DNA of 64,000 bases from Streptomyces platensis. Its GTDB lineage: Bacteria; Actinomycetota; Actinomycetes; Streptomycetales; Streptomycetaceae. Of this stretch, positions 15,117 through 22,364 are shown piece by piece. A program made the translations under genes and the position numbers. The stretch spans positions 4,774,001 through 4,838,000 of the forward strand of contig NZ_CP023691.1 in the NCBI RefSeq assembly GCF_008704855.1, given 5' to 3'. Positions within the stretch are counted from its first letter, which is position 1; every line of letters begins with the position of its first letter. Under the pieces are notes generated by a model. The model saw nothing but the letters and a program-made list of their open reading frames with translations, ran no database searches and was not told the DNA's origin.

Positions 15117-17298
15117 CCTCGACTGGCACGGCCAGCACACCCTCAACACCGCCACCGCCACCGCCGTCACCTCCGCGCTCGCCGCGTCGTCCCTGACCTA
15201 CGTCACGGGCGTGCATCCGATGTGGGACATGGCCGTTGCCGCGGGCGGCGCCGTCGGGGCCGCGATCGACGGAGCCCGGCGGGGACGACTGGGCGGGACG
15301 CTCGCCTACCGGGCCGGTCTGTGGCTGGCGGCCGGCGGCTGGTCCTCCTGGGCCGCCGCGGGCGGCCCGCCCTGGACCCTCCCCGCCCTGGCCGCACTTG
15401 CCGGTGCGGCTCTGGCCGGGCGGCTGTCCTGGAACGGTGTCGGGCGTTACGAAAGCGCCGAGAAGCTGCGCCGCCGCAAGGCCGCCGAGGTGGCCGAGCA
15501 GGCGGAGCGGCAGGAACGGCACGACGCCTGGGGCGCCCAGTGGAAGGACCGCCTGGCCCGCATCGCCAAGCTGGAGGGCTGCAAGGTCGTTGCCATCCAG
15601 CCGTGGGCGGCCAACACCGGCTACACCGTGGAGATGGATCTGCCAGGTGGCGCCACGTGGGGCCAGCTCAAACGGTTCGAGGACGCCCTCGGCTCAGACC
15701 TGCGCCTGGACGAAGGCTGCGGCGTCGAAGTCACGGGCGGGCGCCGCAAGGGCACCGCCATCATCCGCGTCTCCACCGTCAACGTGATGCAGCAGGACAT
15801 TCCCTTCCCGCTGGATCTGTCGCCGACCAGCATCGATGACGAGTTCGCCATCGGGCTGCACCGCGACGGCACCCCTGCCCTCGGGTCACTCGCCTTCATC
15901 TGCGGCCTGGGCATCGGCGACACCGGATCGGGCAAGACCAACACCCTCAACGTCATCAACGCCCAGCTCCTGCGCACCGTGGACGCTCTGGTGTGGCATA
16001 TCGACACGACCGGTGCCGGCCTGTCCCTGCCGTGGCTGAACTCCTGGGCCATCGACGGCACCCACACCCGGCCGGTCATCGACTGGAGCGCCCACACCCT
16101 CGACGAGACGCGCGCCATGCTCACCATGGCCCTCCAGATCATCGAGACCCGCAAGCGCCGCTACCAGCAGCTCATGCGTAAGGCCAACGACACCAAACTC
16201 CCCGCCCGCACCGACGTCCCCGAAATCGTCATCGTGGTGGACGAGACCGCGGACCTGCCCGGCGGCATCAAGCAGCAGATCGAGACGGTCATGAACACCG
16301 GCCGCGCGGTGCGGGTGCGGGTCAAGGTCTCGTCCCTGCGGGCAACATCCGACTCCATCCCGGTGCCGGTCAAGAAGCGCGCCAAGTGGCGCTGGGGCAT
16401 GTACGTCACCGACCCCGAAGAGCTCTCCTACCTCTTCTCCGGGTTCCAGCAGGTCGACCCCGCCGACGCACCATGGCCGGGGTGCGGCTTCAACGCCTAC
16501 GGCACCACCAAGCCCCGCCCCTTCAAGGCGTTCGTGCTGGAGCCGGACCGTATGGACCAGATCGCCGCCGCCGTCTCCGAACGGCGCCCGATGCTCGATG
16601 AGGTCTCCCGGAGCGTCCCCTACGGGCGCTACTACGAGTCCCGTTGGGCCCGCGTTCTGCCCGCGCTGTACGAGGGCGAGACCCTGCACCCGGTCACCCG
16701 GCCCTACACCGACGTGACCGTCGTCCCCGTCCCCACCGCGACCGCACCCGGCGCCGCGGTCCGCATGAACCCGGCGACCGGCGCCACACCGGGCGGGCCG
16801 GGCGCCGGCATCAAGCCCGGCAGCCCCGAATGGGCCCGCCTCTTCCCCACCCGCAGCACCACCAACACCCCTCGCCCCGCGCACGACACCGGGGAGCAGG
16901 GGCCGGGCAAGACGCTGCGGCTGGTGGTCAACAACACCGGCCAGACACCGCCCCAGGAGCCGAAGAACACGGCGGAGCGGGGTTCGTCGGCCGACGAACC
17001 CAAGCCCGGCGAGGAGGCCGCACCGGCCGCCGAACAGCAGCCCGTTTCCTCGCCTGCGCCGATGCCGTCGGCGCAGGACGCCGCGATGCGCCTGCTGCTG
17101 GACGCCGGGCCGGACGGCACCGGACCTTCCCGCATGGAAGCCGACCTCAAGACCCTCGGCTACCGCACCCACCGCACCACCATCTCCGGATGGCTGCGCG
17201 TGTGGGCAGCCTCCGCCGAAGTCCGCCAGATGGGCACCGGAACACAGGCGTACTACGTCCACCGCAGCTACGCCTCGGACCAGCAGGGCGGCAACTGA
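15109..17298 (+). CDS. FtsK/TraB-type conjugative DNA translocase
   Basis: A 729-aa protein. The GTG start at 15109 overlaps the preceding gene by 8 bp; AGGAG lies 6 bp upstream. Residues 14-105 hold two or three membrane segments. The motor domain has Walker A GDTGSGKT at 270-277 and Walker B EIVIVVDETAD at 372-382. After a disordered linker, residues 668-729 form a winged helix (GPSRMEADLKTLGYRTHRTTISGWLRVW). In the TraB/TraSA family this module reads short repeats at the transfer site and pumps double-stranded DNA through a hexameric ring at the hyphal tip, without a relaxase. Paired palindromes immediately downstream are the likely target. No relaxase gene is present, as expected. Confidence 0.9.
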   Translation: MPDLDWHGQHTLNTATATAVTSALAASSLTYVTGVHPMWDMAVAAGGAVGAAIDGARRGRLGGTLAYRAGLWLAAGGWSSWAAAGGPPWTLPALAALAGAALAGRLSWNGVGRYESAEKLRRRKAAEVAEQAERQERHDAWGAQWKDRLARIAKLEGCKVVAIQPWAANTGYTVEMDLPGGATWGQLKRFEDALGSDLRLDEGCGVEVTGGRRKGTAIIRVSTVNVMQQDIPFPLDLSPTSIDDEFAIGLHRDGTPALGSLAFICGLGIGDTGSGKTNTLNVINAQLLRTVDALVWHIDTTGAGLSLPWLNSWAIDGTHTRPVIDWSAHTLDETRAMLTMALQIIETRKRRYQQLMRKANDTKLPARTDVPEIVIVVDETADLPGGIKQQIETVMNTGRAVRVRVKVSSLRATSDSIPVPVKKRAKWRWGMYVTDPEELSYLFSGFQQVDPADAPWPGCGFNAYGTTKPRPFKAFVLEPDRMDQIAAAVSERRPMLDEVSRSVPYGRYYESRWARVLPALYEGETLHPVTRPYTDVTVVPVPTATAPGAAVRMNPATGATPGGPGAGIKPGSPEWARLFPTRSTTNTPRPAHDTGEQGPGKTLRLVVNNTGQTPPQEPKNTAERGSSADEPKPGEEAAPAAEQQPVSSPAPMPSAQDAAMRLLLDAGPDGTGPSRMEADLKTLGYRTHRTTISGWLRVWAASAEVRQMGTGTQAYYVHRSYASDQQGGN

Positions 17299-17308
17299 GC
17301 GTCACCAA

Positions 17309-17347
17309 CGTGTGCTTGTTGTCGCTTGTAGCGACAACAAGCACACG
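17309..17347. repeat. Perfect 18-bp palindrome downstream of tra (candidate clt)
   Basis: Arms of 18 bp (17309-17326 and 17330-17347) with a 3-nt loop TGT. The core arm is GCTTGTTGTCGCT. The inner 27 bp equal the reverse complement of the palindrome at 17388-17414. A terminator role is possible, but two copies of the same arm in opposite orientation suggest protein recognition. Confidence 0.85.
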
Positions 17348-17387
17348 CCCCTCCAACCCCTCCCCGGGGCACTGAGCCCCCTCTCTC

Positions 17388-17414
17388 CTTGTTGTCGCTA
17401 CAAGCGACAACAAG
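17388..17414. repeat. Second palindrome, inverted copy of the first
   Basis: 12-bp perfect arms (17388-17399 and 17403-17414) around ACA, with arm CTTGTTGTCGCT. The whole 27 bp is the exact reverse complement of the centre of the first palindrome. A third partial copy, GCTACAAGC, follows at 17418-17426. Confidence 0.85.
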
Positions 17415-17502
17415 CCCGCTACAAGCACGCACCGTCACCACGTGAGCCCCCGGACCGGACCGACCGGCCGGGGCTCACGCCTCCGACCACGACGGGAGCC
17501 TC

Positions 17503-17697
17503 ATGGCCCTGACCATCTCCGCTGTCGTCCTCTTCGGCATCCTCGCCGTCGTCCTGCTACGCGGCCGGCACGTCAGCCTCGGCACCGCGAGCGTGCTGTT
17601 CCTCTTCGGGTTCTTCGTCGCCGGAACCGGCGCCTACAAGCCCATCTACAACCTCTGCCAGGCCATAGCCGAAGCCCTCACCCACCTCGCCACCTGA
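17503..17697 (+). CDS. Small membrane protein, Spd-like
   Basis: A 64-aa protein with two hydrophobic helices: residues 3-18 (LTISAVVLFGILAVVLL) and 28-45 (ASVLFLFGFFVAGTGAY). Very short membrane proteins of this kind sit in the spd clusters of Streptomyces plasmids and AICEs behind tra. Ribosome site GACGGGAG. No enzymatic motif; assignment rests on context and hydrophobicity. Confidence 0.65.
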   Translation: MALTISAVVLFGILAVVLLRGRHVSLGTASVLFLFGFFVAGTGAYKPIYNLCQAIAEALTHLAT

Positions 17698-17725
17698 ACC
17701 GGCCTGCGGCCGCCGAGGAGGAACC

Positions 17726-18187
17726 GTGCACACCGAACACCCCTACCCGGCCGCGCCGGTGCTTTCGGCGATGCGCGCCGAGGAGATCCCGCCGGGCGTC
17801 CAGGAGGTCATCCTCCCCAGCGGCGAACGCGCCCTCGCCTACAGCACCGGCCCCACCAGCCCGCCGTCGGCGCCCGCCGCTCCGGTGGTGCCGGTCGCCC
17901 AGCCGATCCCGGCCTGGGCCAAGACCACTGCCCTGCTCGCCCCGACCGTGGGCGGCGGTATCGGCATGGCTGCCGTCGGCCTCTCCACCGCAGCACCGGG
18001 ACTGATCGCCATGAGCCACGCCCTGTGGTCCGCCGTCGCCCTCATCGCCACCGGTGGCACCGCAGCCGCCATCCTCATCGGCCGAGTCCGTGCCCGCATC
18101 AATGGCGCTCAGCGGCCCCACATCACCCAGCACATCACCGCAACCGGGTTCCTCGGCCGTGCCAACGGAACCATCAACCACCACTGA
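17726..18187 (+). CDS. Membrane protein of the AICE spread cluster
   Basis: A 153-aa protein starting with GTG behind GAGGAGGAACC. The first 60 residues are soluble (EEIPPGVQEVILPSGERALAYSTGP) and Pro/Ala-rich. Two membrane segments follow at about 68-92 (TTALLAPTVGGGIGMAAVGLS) and 95-120 (GLIAMSHALWSAVALIATGGTAAAILIG). The basic tail ends RPHITQHITATGFLGRANGTINHH. Similar two-helix proteins occur behind tra in many AICEs; I would call it SpdA- or DUF6251-like only tentatively. Confidence 0.6.
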   Translation: MHTEHPYPAAPVLSAMRAEEIPPGVQEVILPSGERALAYSTGPTSPPSAPAAPVVPVAQPIPAWAKTTALLAPTVGGGIGMAAVGLSTAAPGLIAMSHALWSAVALIATGGTAAAILIGRVRARINGAQRPHITQHITATGFLGRANGTINHH

Positions 18188-18196
18188 GAGGACCGT

Positions 18197-18499
18197 ATGC
18201 GACGCCCCCGCCTGATCCTGCGCTACCACTCCGCCTGGTACTCCCACCCCATCGGCGGCCGGCCGATCGGCCCGCGGCCCATCCTCGGCCTGCACCGCAC
18301 CCCGGACCCCAACTGCCGCATCTGCGGGGGTTACGGCTGCGTCATGACCAGCAGCGCATCGGACCCGGAGGAGCCGGACTTCGTGGACTGCCCCTGTGCG
18401 CCGTTCCTGCCGCTGGTGACGATCTGGCTGCCCAAGTGGGCCGACACCACCCGCTACCGCCGCAGCAACCGCGGCTACAGCAACGAACCGCCCTTCTAG
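18197..18499 (+). CDS. Small Cys-rich protein (zinc knuckle-like)
   Basis: A 100-aa protein with CRICGGYGC and DCPC, which resembles a short DnaJ-type or treble-clef zinc site. The start is rich in basic and aromatic residues (MRRPRLILRYHSAWYSHP). It follows the preceding gene after 9 bp. No catalytic motif is seen. It is the second zinc-type protein in the element, and related small proteins are frequent in AICEs; function unknown. Confidence 0.6.
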   Translation: MRRPRLILRYHSAWYSHPIGGRPIGPRPILGLHRTPDPNCRICGGYGCVMTSSASDPEEPDFVDCPCAPFLPLVTIWLPKWADTTRYRRSNRGYSNEPPF

Positions 18500-18507
18500 A
18501 CATGGCT

Positions 18508-18545
18508 AGGGCGGCCCGCGTCTCGCCAAAGCCTCGGGCCGCCCT
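18508..18545 (+). terminator. Hairpin separating spread genes from the methyltransferase/replication genes
   Basis: An 11-bp perfect stem, AGGGCGGCCCG (18508-18518) with CGGGCCGCCCT (18535-18545), starting 9 bp after the preceding stop. It could end the transfer transcript or split it from the replication part. Confidence 0.65.
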
Positions 18546-18581
18546 GGTCTCCAGCTCCAGCATGAAGAGGAGACATCCAGC

Positions 18582-19289
18582 ATGACTCAATCTGTCCCGA
18601 TCCGGCGAGCCCGCCCGCGGGTGTTGGCCGCGTTCTGCGGTGTCGGCGGCGACACCGCCGGCTACCTGGCCGCCGGATTCCACGTCACCGGCGTGGACCT
18701 GGCCCCGCAGCCCCGCTACGTCGGCGACGCCTTCCACCAGGGCGACGCGATCGAGTTCATCCGCGTCCATGGCGCAGAGTTCGACTTCATCCATGCCGGT
18801 CCGCCGTGCCAGTTCGACTGCACCTTGACCGCCGGCACCAACGCCGCCAAGCGCTCCGGCTACCCCGACCTGTTGGAGCCCACCCGCGCGGCGCTGGAAG
18901 CGACCGGCCGACCGTATGTCATCGAACAGCCCCCGGGCCGCGCCTCGAAGCGGATGCGGGTGGACGTGACCTTGTGCGGCGAGATGTTCGGCCTGGCCGT
19001 CCTGCGCCACCGCAACTTCGAACTCGGCCACTGGACCGCCCCCAAGCCCGCCCACCGCCCGCACCGTGGCCGCGTGGCCGGCATGCGCCACGGGGTCTGG
19101 TACGAGGGGCCGTACTTCCAGGTCTACGGCGAAGGCGGCGGCAAGGGCACCGTCGCCGAATGGCAGCAGGCCATGGGCATCGACTGGACCGAGGTCCGCA
19201 AGGAGATCGCCGAAGCCATCCCGCCCGCCTATGGGCAGTGGCTCGGCACCCGGTTCCTCAGCACTCTCACAGGAAAGGCCGCAGCATGA
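18582..19289 (+). CDS. C5-cytosine-type DNA methyltransferase, small phage/AICE form
   Basis: A 235-aa protein. Motif I is FCGVGGDTAGYLAAGF at 18-33 (SAM binding); motif II/III is VTGVDLAPQPRYVGDAFHQGDAIEF; motif IV is GPPCQ at 73-77 with the catalytic Cys76; motif VI is YVIEQPPG; and motif X is EAIPPAYGQWLG near the C-terminus. It is short and has little room for a target-recognition domain, and no restriction enzyme lies nearby, so it is a solitary methyltransferase. It may protect the element from host restriction on entry or mark its DNA. Its stop overlaps the Prim-Pol start (ATGA). Confidence 0.85.
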   Translation: MTQSVPIRRARPRVLAAFCGVGGDTAGYLAAGFHVTGVDLAPQPRYVGDAFHQGDAIEFIRVHGAEFDFIHAGPPCQFDCTLTAGTNAAKRSGYPDLLEPTRAALEATGRPYVIEQPPGRASKRMRVDVTLCGEMFGLAVLRHRNFELGHWTAPKPAHRPHRGRVAGMRHGVWYEGPYFQVYGEGGGKGTVAEWQQAMGIDWTEVRKEIAEAIPPAYGQWLGTRFLSTLTGKAAA

Positions 19290-20194
19290 CGGACTACGTC
19301 GAAGGCATGGGCAACCCCTTCTACAGCTCCGCCCTGGCCGCCGCCAACCGCGGCTGGATGGTCTTCCCTCTGCGGCCCGGAGCCAAGCAGCCCGCCCTGC
19401 ACGGTGAGCAGCACTGCCCGCGTACCGGCGACTGCTCTGGCGGCCACGCCAAGTGGGAGCAGCGCGCCACCGACAACCCCTTGCAGCTCGAACGGGCCTG
19501 GGAGCACGGCGCCACGTACAACGTCGGGATCGCCACCGGTCCCTCCGGGCTGGTCGTCGTCGACCTCGACGTGCCGAAGAACGGCAAGAGCGACATGCCT
19601 GACGGCATGGCGACCTTCCAGGCGCTCTGCGAGCGCGCCGGGCAGCCCGTCCCGGCCACCTACACCGTCCGGACTGCCAGCGGCGGCCTGCACCTGTACT
19701 TCACCGCCCCCGCCGGGGTGCGGCTGGGCAACACCGCGGGCAAGCTCGGGCCGCTCATCGACACCCGCGCGTGGGGTGGCTACGTCGTCGCTGAAGGCAG
19801 CGTCGTCTCCGGAGGCGTCTACCAGGGCAACCACTCGCCCGCCGCGCCCCTGCCTCAGTGGCTGGCGCAGGCTCTGACCAGCTCGCCCAAGCCGCAGCGT
19901 TCGGTGCCCGTACCGCAGCCGGGGCGAGGTTCGGCGTACGCGGAAGCCGCCCTGCGCAACGAGACCGCGAACGTCGAACGCGCACCGGAAGGGAGCCGGA
20001 ACGCGGCTCTCGTGCGGGCTGCGCGGGCTCTGGGGCGGCTGATCGCGTCCGGCGACCTCGACCGGGTTCGGGTTGAGGAGGCTCTTAATTGGGCGGGGAT
20101 CGCGGCCGGCCTGCGAGAGCGCGAGTGCACCTCGGCCATCACCAGCGCCCTGAACTGGTCCATCGCCCACAACACCGGGCGGAGGACTGCATGA
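19286..20194 (+). CDS. Bifunctional DNA primase/polymerase (Prim-Pol) of the AICE replication module
   Basis: A 302-aa protein; the start at 19286 overlaps the methyltransferase stop. The N-terminal Prim-Pol fold starts with ALAAANRGWMVFPLRPGAKQPAL. The catalytic acidic pair is VVVDLDVPKNG (Asp93, Asp95), and SGGLHLYF at 132-139 holds the conserved His136. The last 110 residues are helical and may contact the partner ATPase. Prim-Pol enzymes start and extend DNA at replication origins; in AICEs of this class they drive autonomous replication after excision. It overlaps the next small gene by 4 bp. Confidence 0.9.
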   Translation: MTDYVEGMGNPFYSSALAAANRGWMVFPLRPGAKQPALHGEQHCPRTGDCSGGHAKWEQRATDNPLQLERAWEHGATYNVGIATGPSGLVVVDLDVPKNGKSDMPDGMATFQALCERAGQPVPATYTVRTASGGLHLYFTAPAGVRLGNTAGKLGPLIDTRAWGGYVVAEGSVVSGGVYQGNHSPAAPLPQWLAQALTSSPKPQRSVPVPQPGRGSAYAEAALRNETANVERAPEGSRNAALVRAARALGRLIASGDLDRVRVEEALNWAGIAAGLRERECTSAITSALNWSIAHNTGRRTA

Positions 20195-20544
20195 CCGGCC
20201 CCGAATCTCCCCCAATTAAGAGCCTTCCCGCCACTGCTGACGGCATCAACTCCGCCAAGCTCGCTCGCACCCCCTCCGGCAGTGGGGCGCCGAAGGTCGC
20301 CGCCGAAGGCGTCCTTTCAGCTCTTCACCCTGACCTGCACACGGTCACGGTGACCGGCATCCGCCCCGGCCTCGAAATCCGAGGCCTGGACCGCGGCGAC
20401 GTACCCGTTGCCGACTGGTTGTGCTCCTGCGGCTGGCACGAACGGGCCCGCGGCCGAAAGGCCGTCATCGAACTGACCGCCCGCGTGCACGTCGGCCACT
20501 GCCCCCACCGCACCCCCGAGACGGACAGGAAGACCGCCGCATGA
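20191..20544 (+). CDS. Small hypothetical protein between Prim-Pol and the DUF3631 ATPase
   Basis: A 117-aa protein coupled to both neighbours by ATGA overlaps. The first 45 residues are low-complexity. The second half has a beta-rich pattern with VADWLCSCGWHERARGRKAVIEL and HVGHCPHRT. Cys-x-Cys-x2-His plus His-x2-His-Cys residues could bind one zinc ion. No family known to me. Being locked between two replication genes, it may be an accessory replication factor; inferred from context only. Confidence 0.6.
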   Translation: MTGPESPPIKSLPATADGINSAKLARTPSGSGAPKVAAEGVLSALHPDLHTVTVTGIRPGLEIRGLDRGDVPVADWLCSCGWHERARGRKAVIELTARVHVGHCPHRTPETDRKTAA

Positions 20545-21788
20545 CCGAACACATCGACGGCGCTGCCCTGCTGGACGAAGTCGAGTACTTCCACCGCCGC
20601 TTCAACGTCTTCCCCACCGAACACGCTTACGTCGCTGTCGCACTGTGGGACGCGCACGCCCACCTGATCGACGCGCTCGACGGCACCGCTCGCATCGCCT
20701 TCCTTAGCCCCGAACCGGGTTCCGGGAAGTCCCGCGCGCTGGAGATCATCGAGACCCTCACCCCGCGCTCGGCGACCACCGTCAACGCCTCCGCCAACGC
20801 CTTGTTCCGGCTGGTGGCGGCCGATGCGGGAACGCCGACGCTGCTGTTCGACGAGATCGACACCGTTTTCGGGCCCAAGGCGGGTGGGAACGAAGAGGTT
20901 CGGGGGTTCCTCAACTCCGGCTACCGGCGCGGCGCCAAGTCCCTGCGCTGCGTCGGAGAAGGCTCCGAGCAGAAAGCAGGATGGTTCGACTCGTTCTGCG
21001 CGGTCGCCATGGCAGGGCTCGGCTCGCTGCCCGACACGATCCTGACCAGGTCGGTCATCATCCGCATGCGCAAGAAGGCCCCCAACGAGACGTGCGAGCC
21101 CTACCGGCGACGCGTCCACGAGAAGCAGGGTCACGTCCTGCGAGACCGCCTCGCGGACTGGACCGCCACCATCAACGAGCAGATCGCCGAGGCATGGCCG
21201 GAGATGCCCGAAGGCGTCACCGACCGGCCGGCCGACGTATGGGAACCCCTGCTCGCGGTCGCAGATGCGGCCGGCGGGCACTGGCCCGAGCGAGCGCGCG
21301 CCGCCTGCGTCGCGCTCATCAAGGCCGCATCCGACGGCGACCAAGCCTCCCTCGGCGTCAAGCTGCTCACGGACCTGCGGGATCGCGTGTTCTGCGGCGT
21401 GGACCGGATGCCCACCGCCGCCATCCTCGAAGTCCTCCTCCAACTCGATGACGCCCCCTGGTCCGACCTGAGCGAGGACGGACAGAGCAGCAAGCCGCTC
21501 ACCGCACGTGCCCTGTCCAAGCTCCTGAGCCAGTACGTGCGCCCCGACAACACCCCGATCAAGCCTCGCGGGATCCGCGTCGGCAGCACCACGCCGAAGG
21601 GCTACTACGCGGAGGATCTCAGCGACGCCTGGGCCCGCTACTGCCCCCCTGCCCCCGGGGAATCCGCAACATCCGCAACGTCCGCAACACCGCAGGTCAA
21701 CGGGGGTGAATCTGTGGCGGAAGGCCCTTCTGAGACCCGCCACATGTTCGCCGAAACCGACACACGAGCCCTCCGCAGCGTCGGCTGA
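20541..21788 (+). CDS. DUF3631 P-loop ATPase, likely replicative helicase/loader
   Basis: A 415-aa protein. Residues 20-110 hold the ATPase core: Walker A PEPGSGKS at 57-64 and Walker B LLFDEIDTVFG at 101-111. A DUF3631 region continues with KSLRCVGE, the sensor-like TRSVIIRMRKK, and a helical part. The C-terminus (TARALSKLLSQYVRPDNTPIKPRGIRVGSTTPKGYYAEDL) resembles a winged helix. DUF3631 domains are fused to or encoded next to Prim-Pol in plasmids and AICEs and are thought to unwind or load at the origin. The tail encodes SATSATSAT, which at DNA level is three TCCGCAAC repeats. Confidence 0.87.
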   Translation: MTEHIDGAALLDEVEYFHRRFNVFPTEHAYVAVALWDAHAHLIDALDGTARIAFLSPEPGSGKSRALEIIETLTPRSATTVNASANALFRLVAADAGTPTLLFDEIDTVFGPKAGGNEEVRGFLNSGYRRGAKSLRCVGEGSEQKAGWFDSFCAVAMAGLGSLPDTILTRSVIIRMRKKAPNETCEPYRRRVHEKQGHVLRDRLADWTATINEQIAEAWPEMPEGVTDRPADVWEPLLAVADAAGGHWPERARAACVALIKAASDGDQASLGVKLLTDLRDRVFCGVDRMPTAAILEVLLQLDDAPWSDLSEDGQSSKPLTARALSKLLSQYVRPDNTPIKPRGIRVGSTTPKGYYAEDLSDAWARYCPPAPGESATSATSATPQVNGGESVAEGPSETRHMFAETDTRALRSVG

Positions 21789-21912
21789 CGCCGCCTACCC
21801 GATAGGTGCCGCCGGGCCCCGCGCGCGGCGGCACCTATCCGCAACAGAAACGGCATCCGCCACAGATTCAAGCCGCTGACCAGCAATGTTGCGGCGTGGC
21901 GGATGTTGCGGA
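21663..21912. repeat. TCCGCAAC iteron-like repeats (candidate origin)
   Basis: TCCGCAAC occurs at 21663-21670, 21672-21679, 21681-21688 and 21838-21845. Inverted copies lie at 21888-21895 (one mismatch) and 21905-21912. The first three lie in the 3' end of the DUF3631 gene at 9-bp spacing. Clustered short repeats next to replication genes are typical for an origin bound by initiator proteins. Confidence 0.5.
21801..21839 (+). terminator. Strong hairpin after the replication genes
   Basis: 14-bp perfect arms (21801-21814 and 21826-21839, arm GATAGGTGCCGCCG) with an 11-nt GC-rich loop, 13 bp after the DUF3631 stop. It would terminate the replication transcript before xis/int. It also overlaps the iteron-like cluster, so an origin structure is an alternative. 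Confidence 0.7.
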
Positions 21913-21968
21913 TCCCTGAGAAGGGGGGGCGGAAGTCGGCCCCCTCCACCTATGCAGGAAGAGGTGCC

Positions 21969-22289
21969 ATGGCTTCGCGCCAGACGCTCCACGAGCTTCC
22001 CCAGCTGTACTCGGCTGCCGATGTGGCTACCGCGCTCGGCTGCTCGGAGTGGTGGGTGAAGGAGCAAGCGAGGCGGCGTCGCATCCCGTTCATCAAGAGC
22101 GGCAGCGGCTACCGCTTCACGAAGGAGCACGTGCAAGAGATCCTCAACATCCTTGAGGAGCGCCCGCAAGGGACAAGCAACCAGTCCCCCGAGAACGGTG
22201 CAGCGCGCCGGCGGGTGCGCCCTCAGGCTGGCACGCCGGTCGTACAGCTTCGGGCGCGCCGACCGCGACGGGCCAAAAACGTCGCCTGA
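21969..22289 (+). CDS. xis: Excisionase / helix-turn-helix DNA-binding protein
   Basis: A 106-aa protein with ribosome site AGGAAGAGG. Residues 9-60 are a MerR/Xis-type winged helix (LPQLYSAADVATALGCSEWWVKEQARRRRIPFIKSGSGYRFTKEHVQEIL). The basic tail (ARRRVRPQ...RARRPRRAKNVA) helps bind DNA. Placed directly before int, it is the recombination directionality factor that lets integrase excise the element. The start at 21969 was preferred over a further-upstream alternative because of the ribosome site and the family's usual length. Confidence 0.87.
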   Translation: MASRQTLHELPQLYSAADVATALGCSEWWVKEQARRRRIPFIKSGSGYRFTKEHVQEILNILEERPQGTSNQSPENGAARRRVRPQAGTPVVQLRARRPRRAKNVA

Positions 22290-22303
22290 CGAAATGAGAG
22301 ACC

Positions 22304-22344
22304 GCGTGAGGGCGGGGACCGATGAGTTGGTCCCCGCCCCACGC
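22304..22344 (+). terminator. Hairpin between xis and int
   Basis: An 11-bp stem, GGGCGGGGACC (22310-22320) with GGTCCCCGCCC (22329-22339), extended by GCGTG/CACGC past one bulged A. It sits 15 bp after xis and 20 bp before int, so it probably lowers int expression relative to xis by attenuation. Confidence 0.6.
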
Positions 22345-22364
22345 CTTTCCTGACGAGAGAGAAC

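Noticed and set aside
17309..17414. CRISPR array
   Set aside because: Only two palindromic units, in opposite orientation and with no regular spacers or cas genes.
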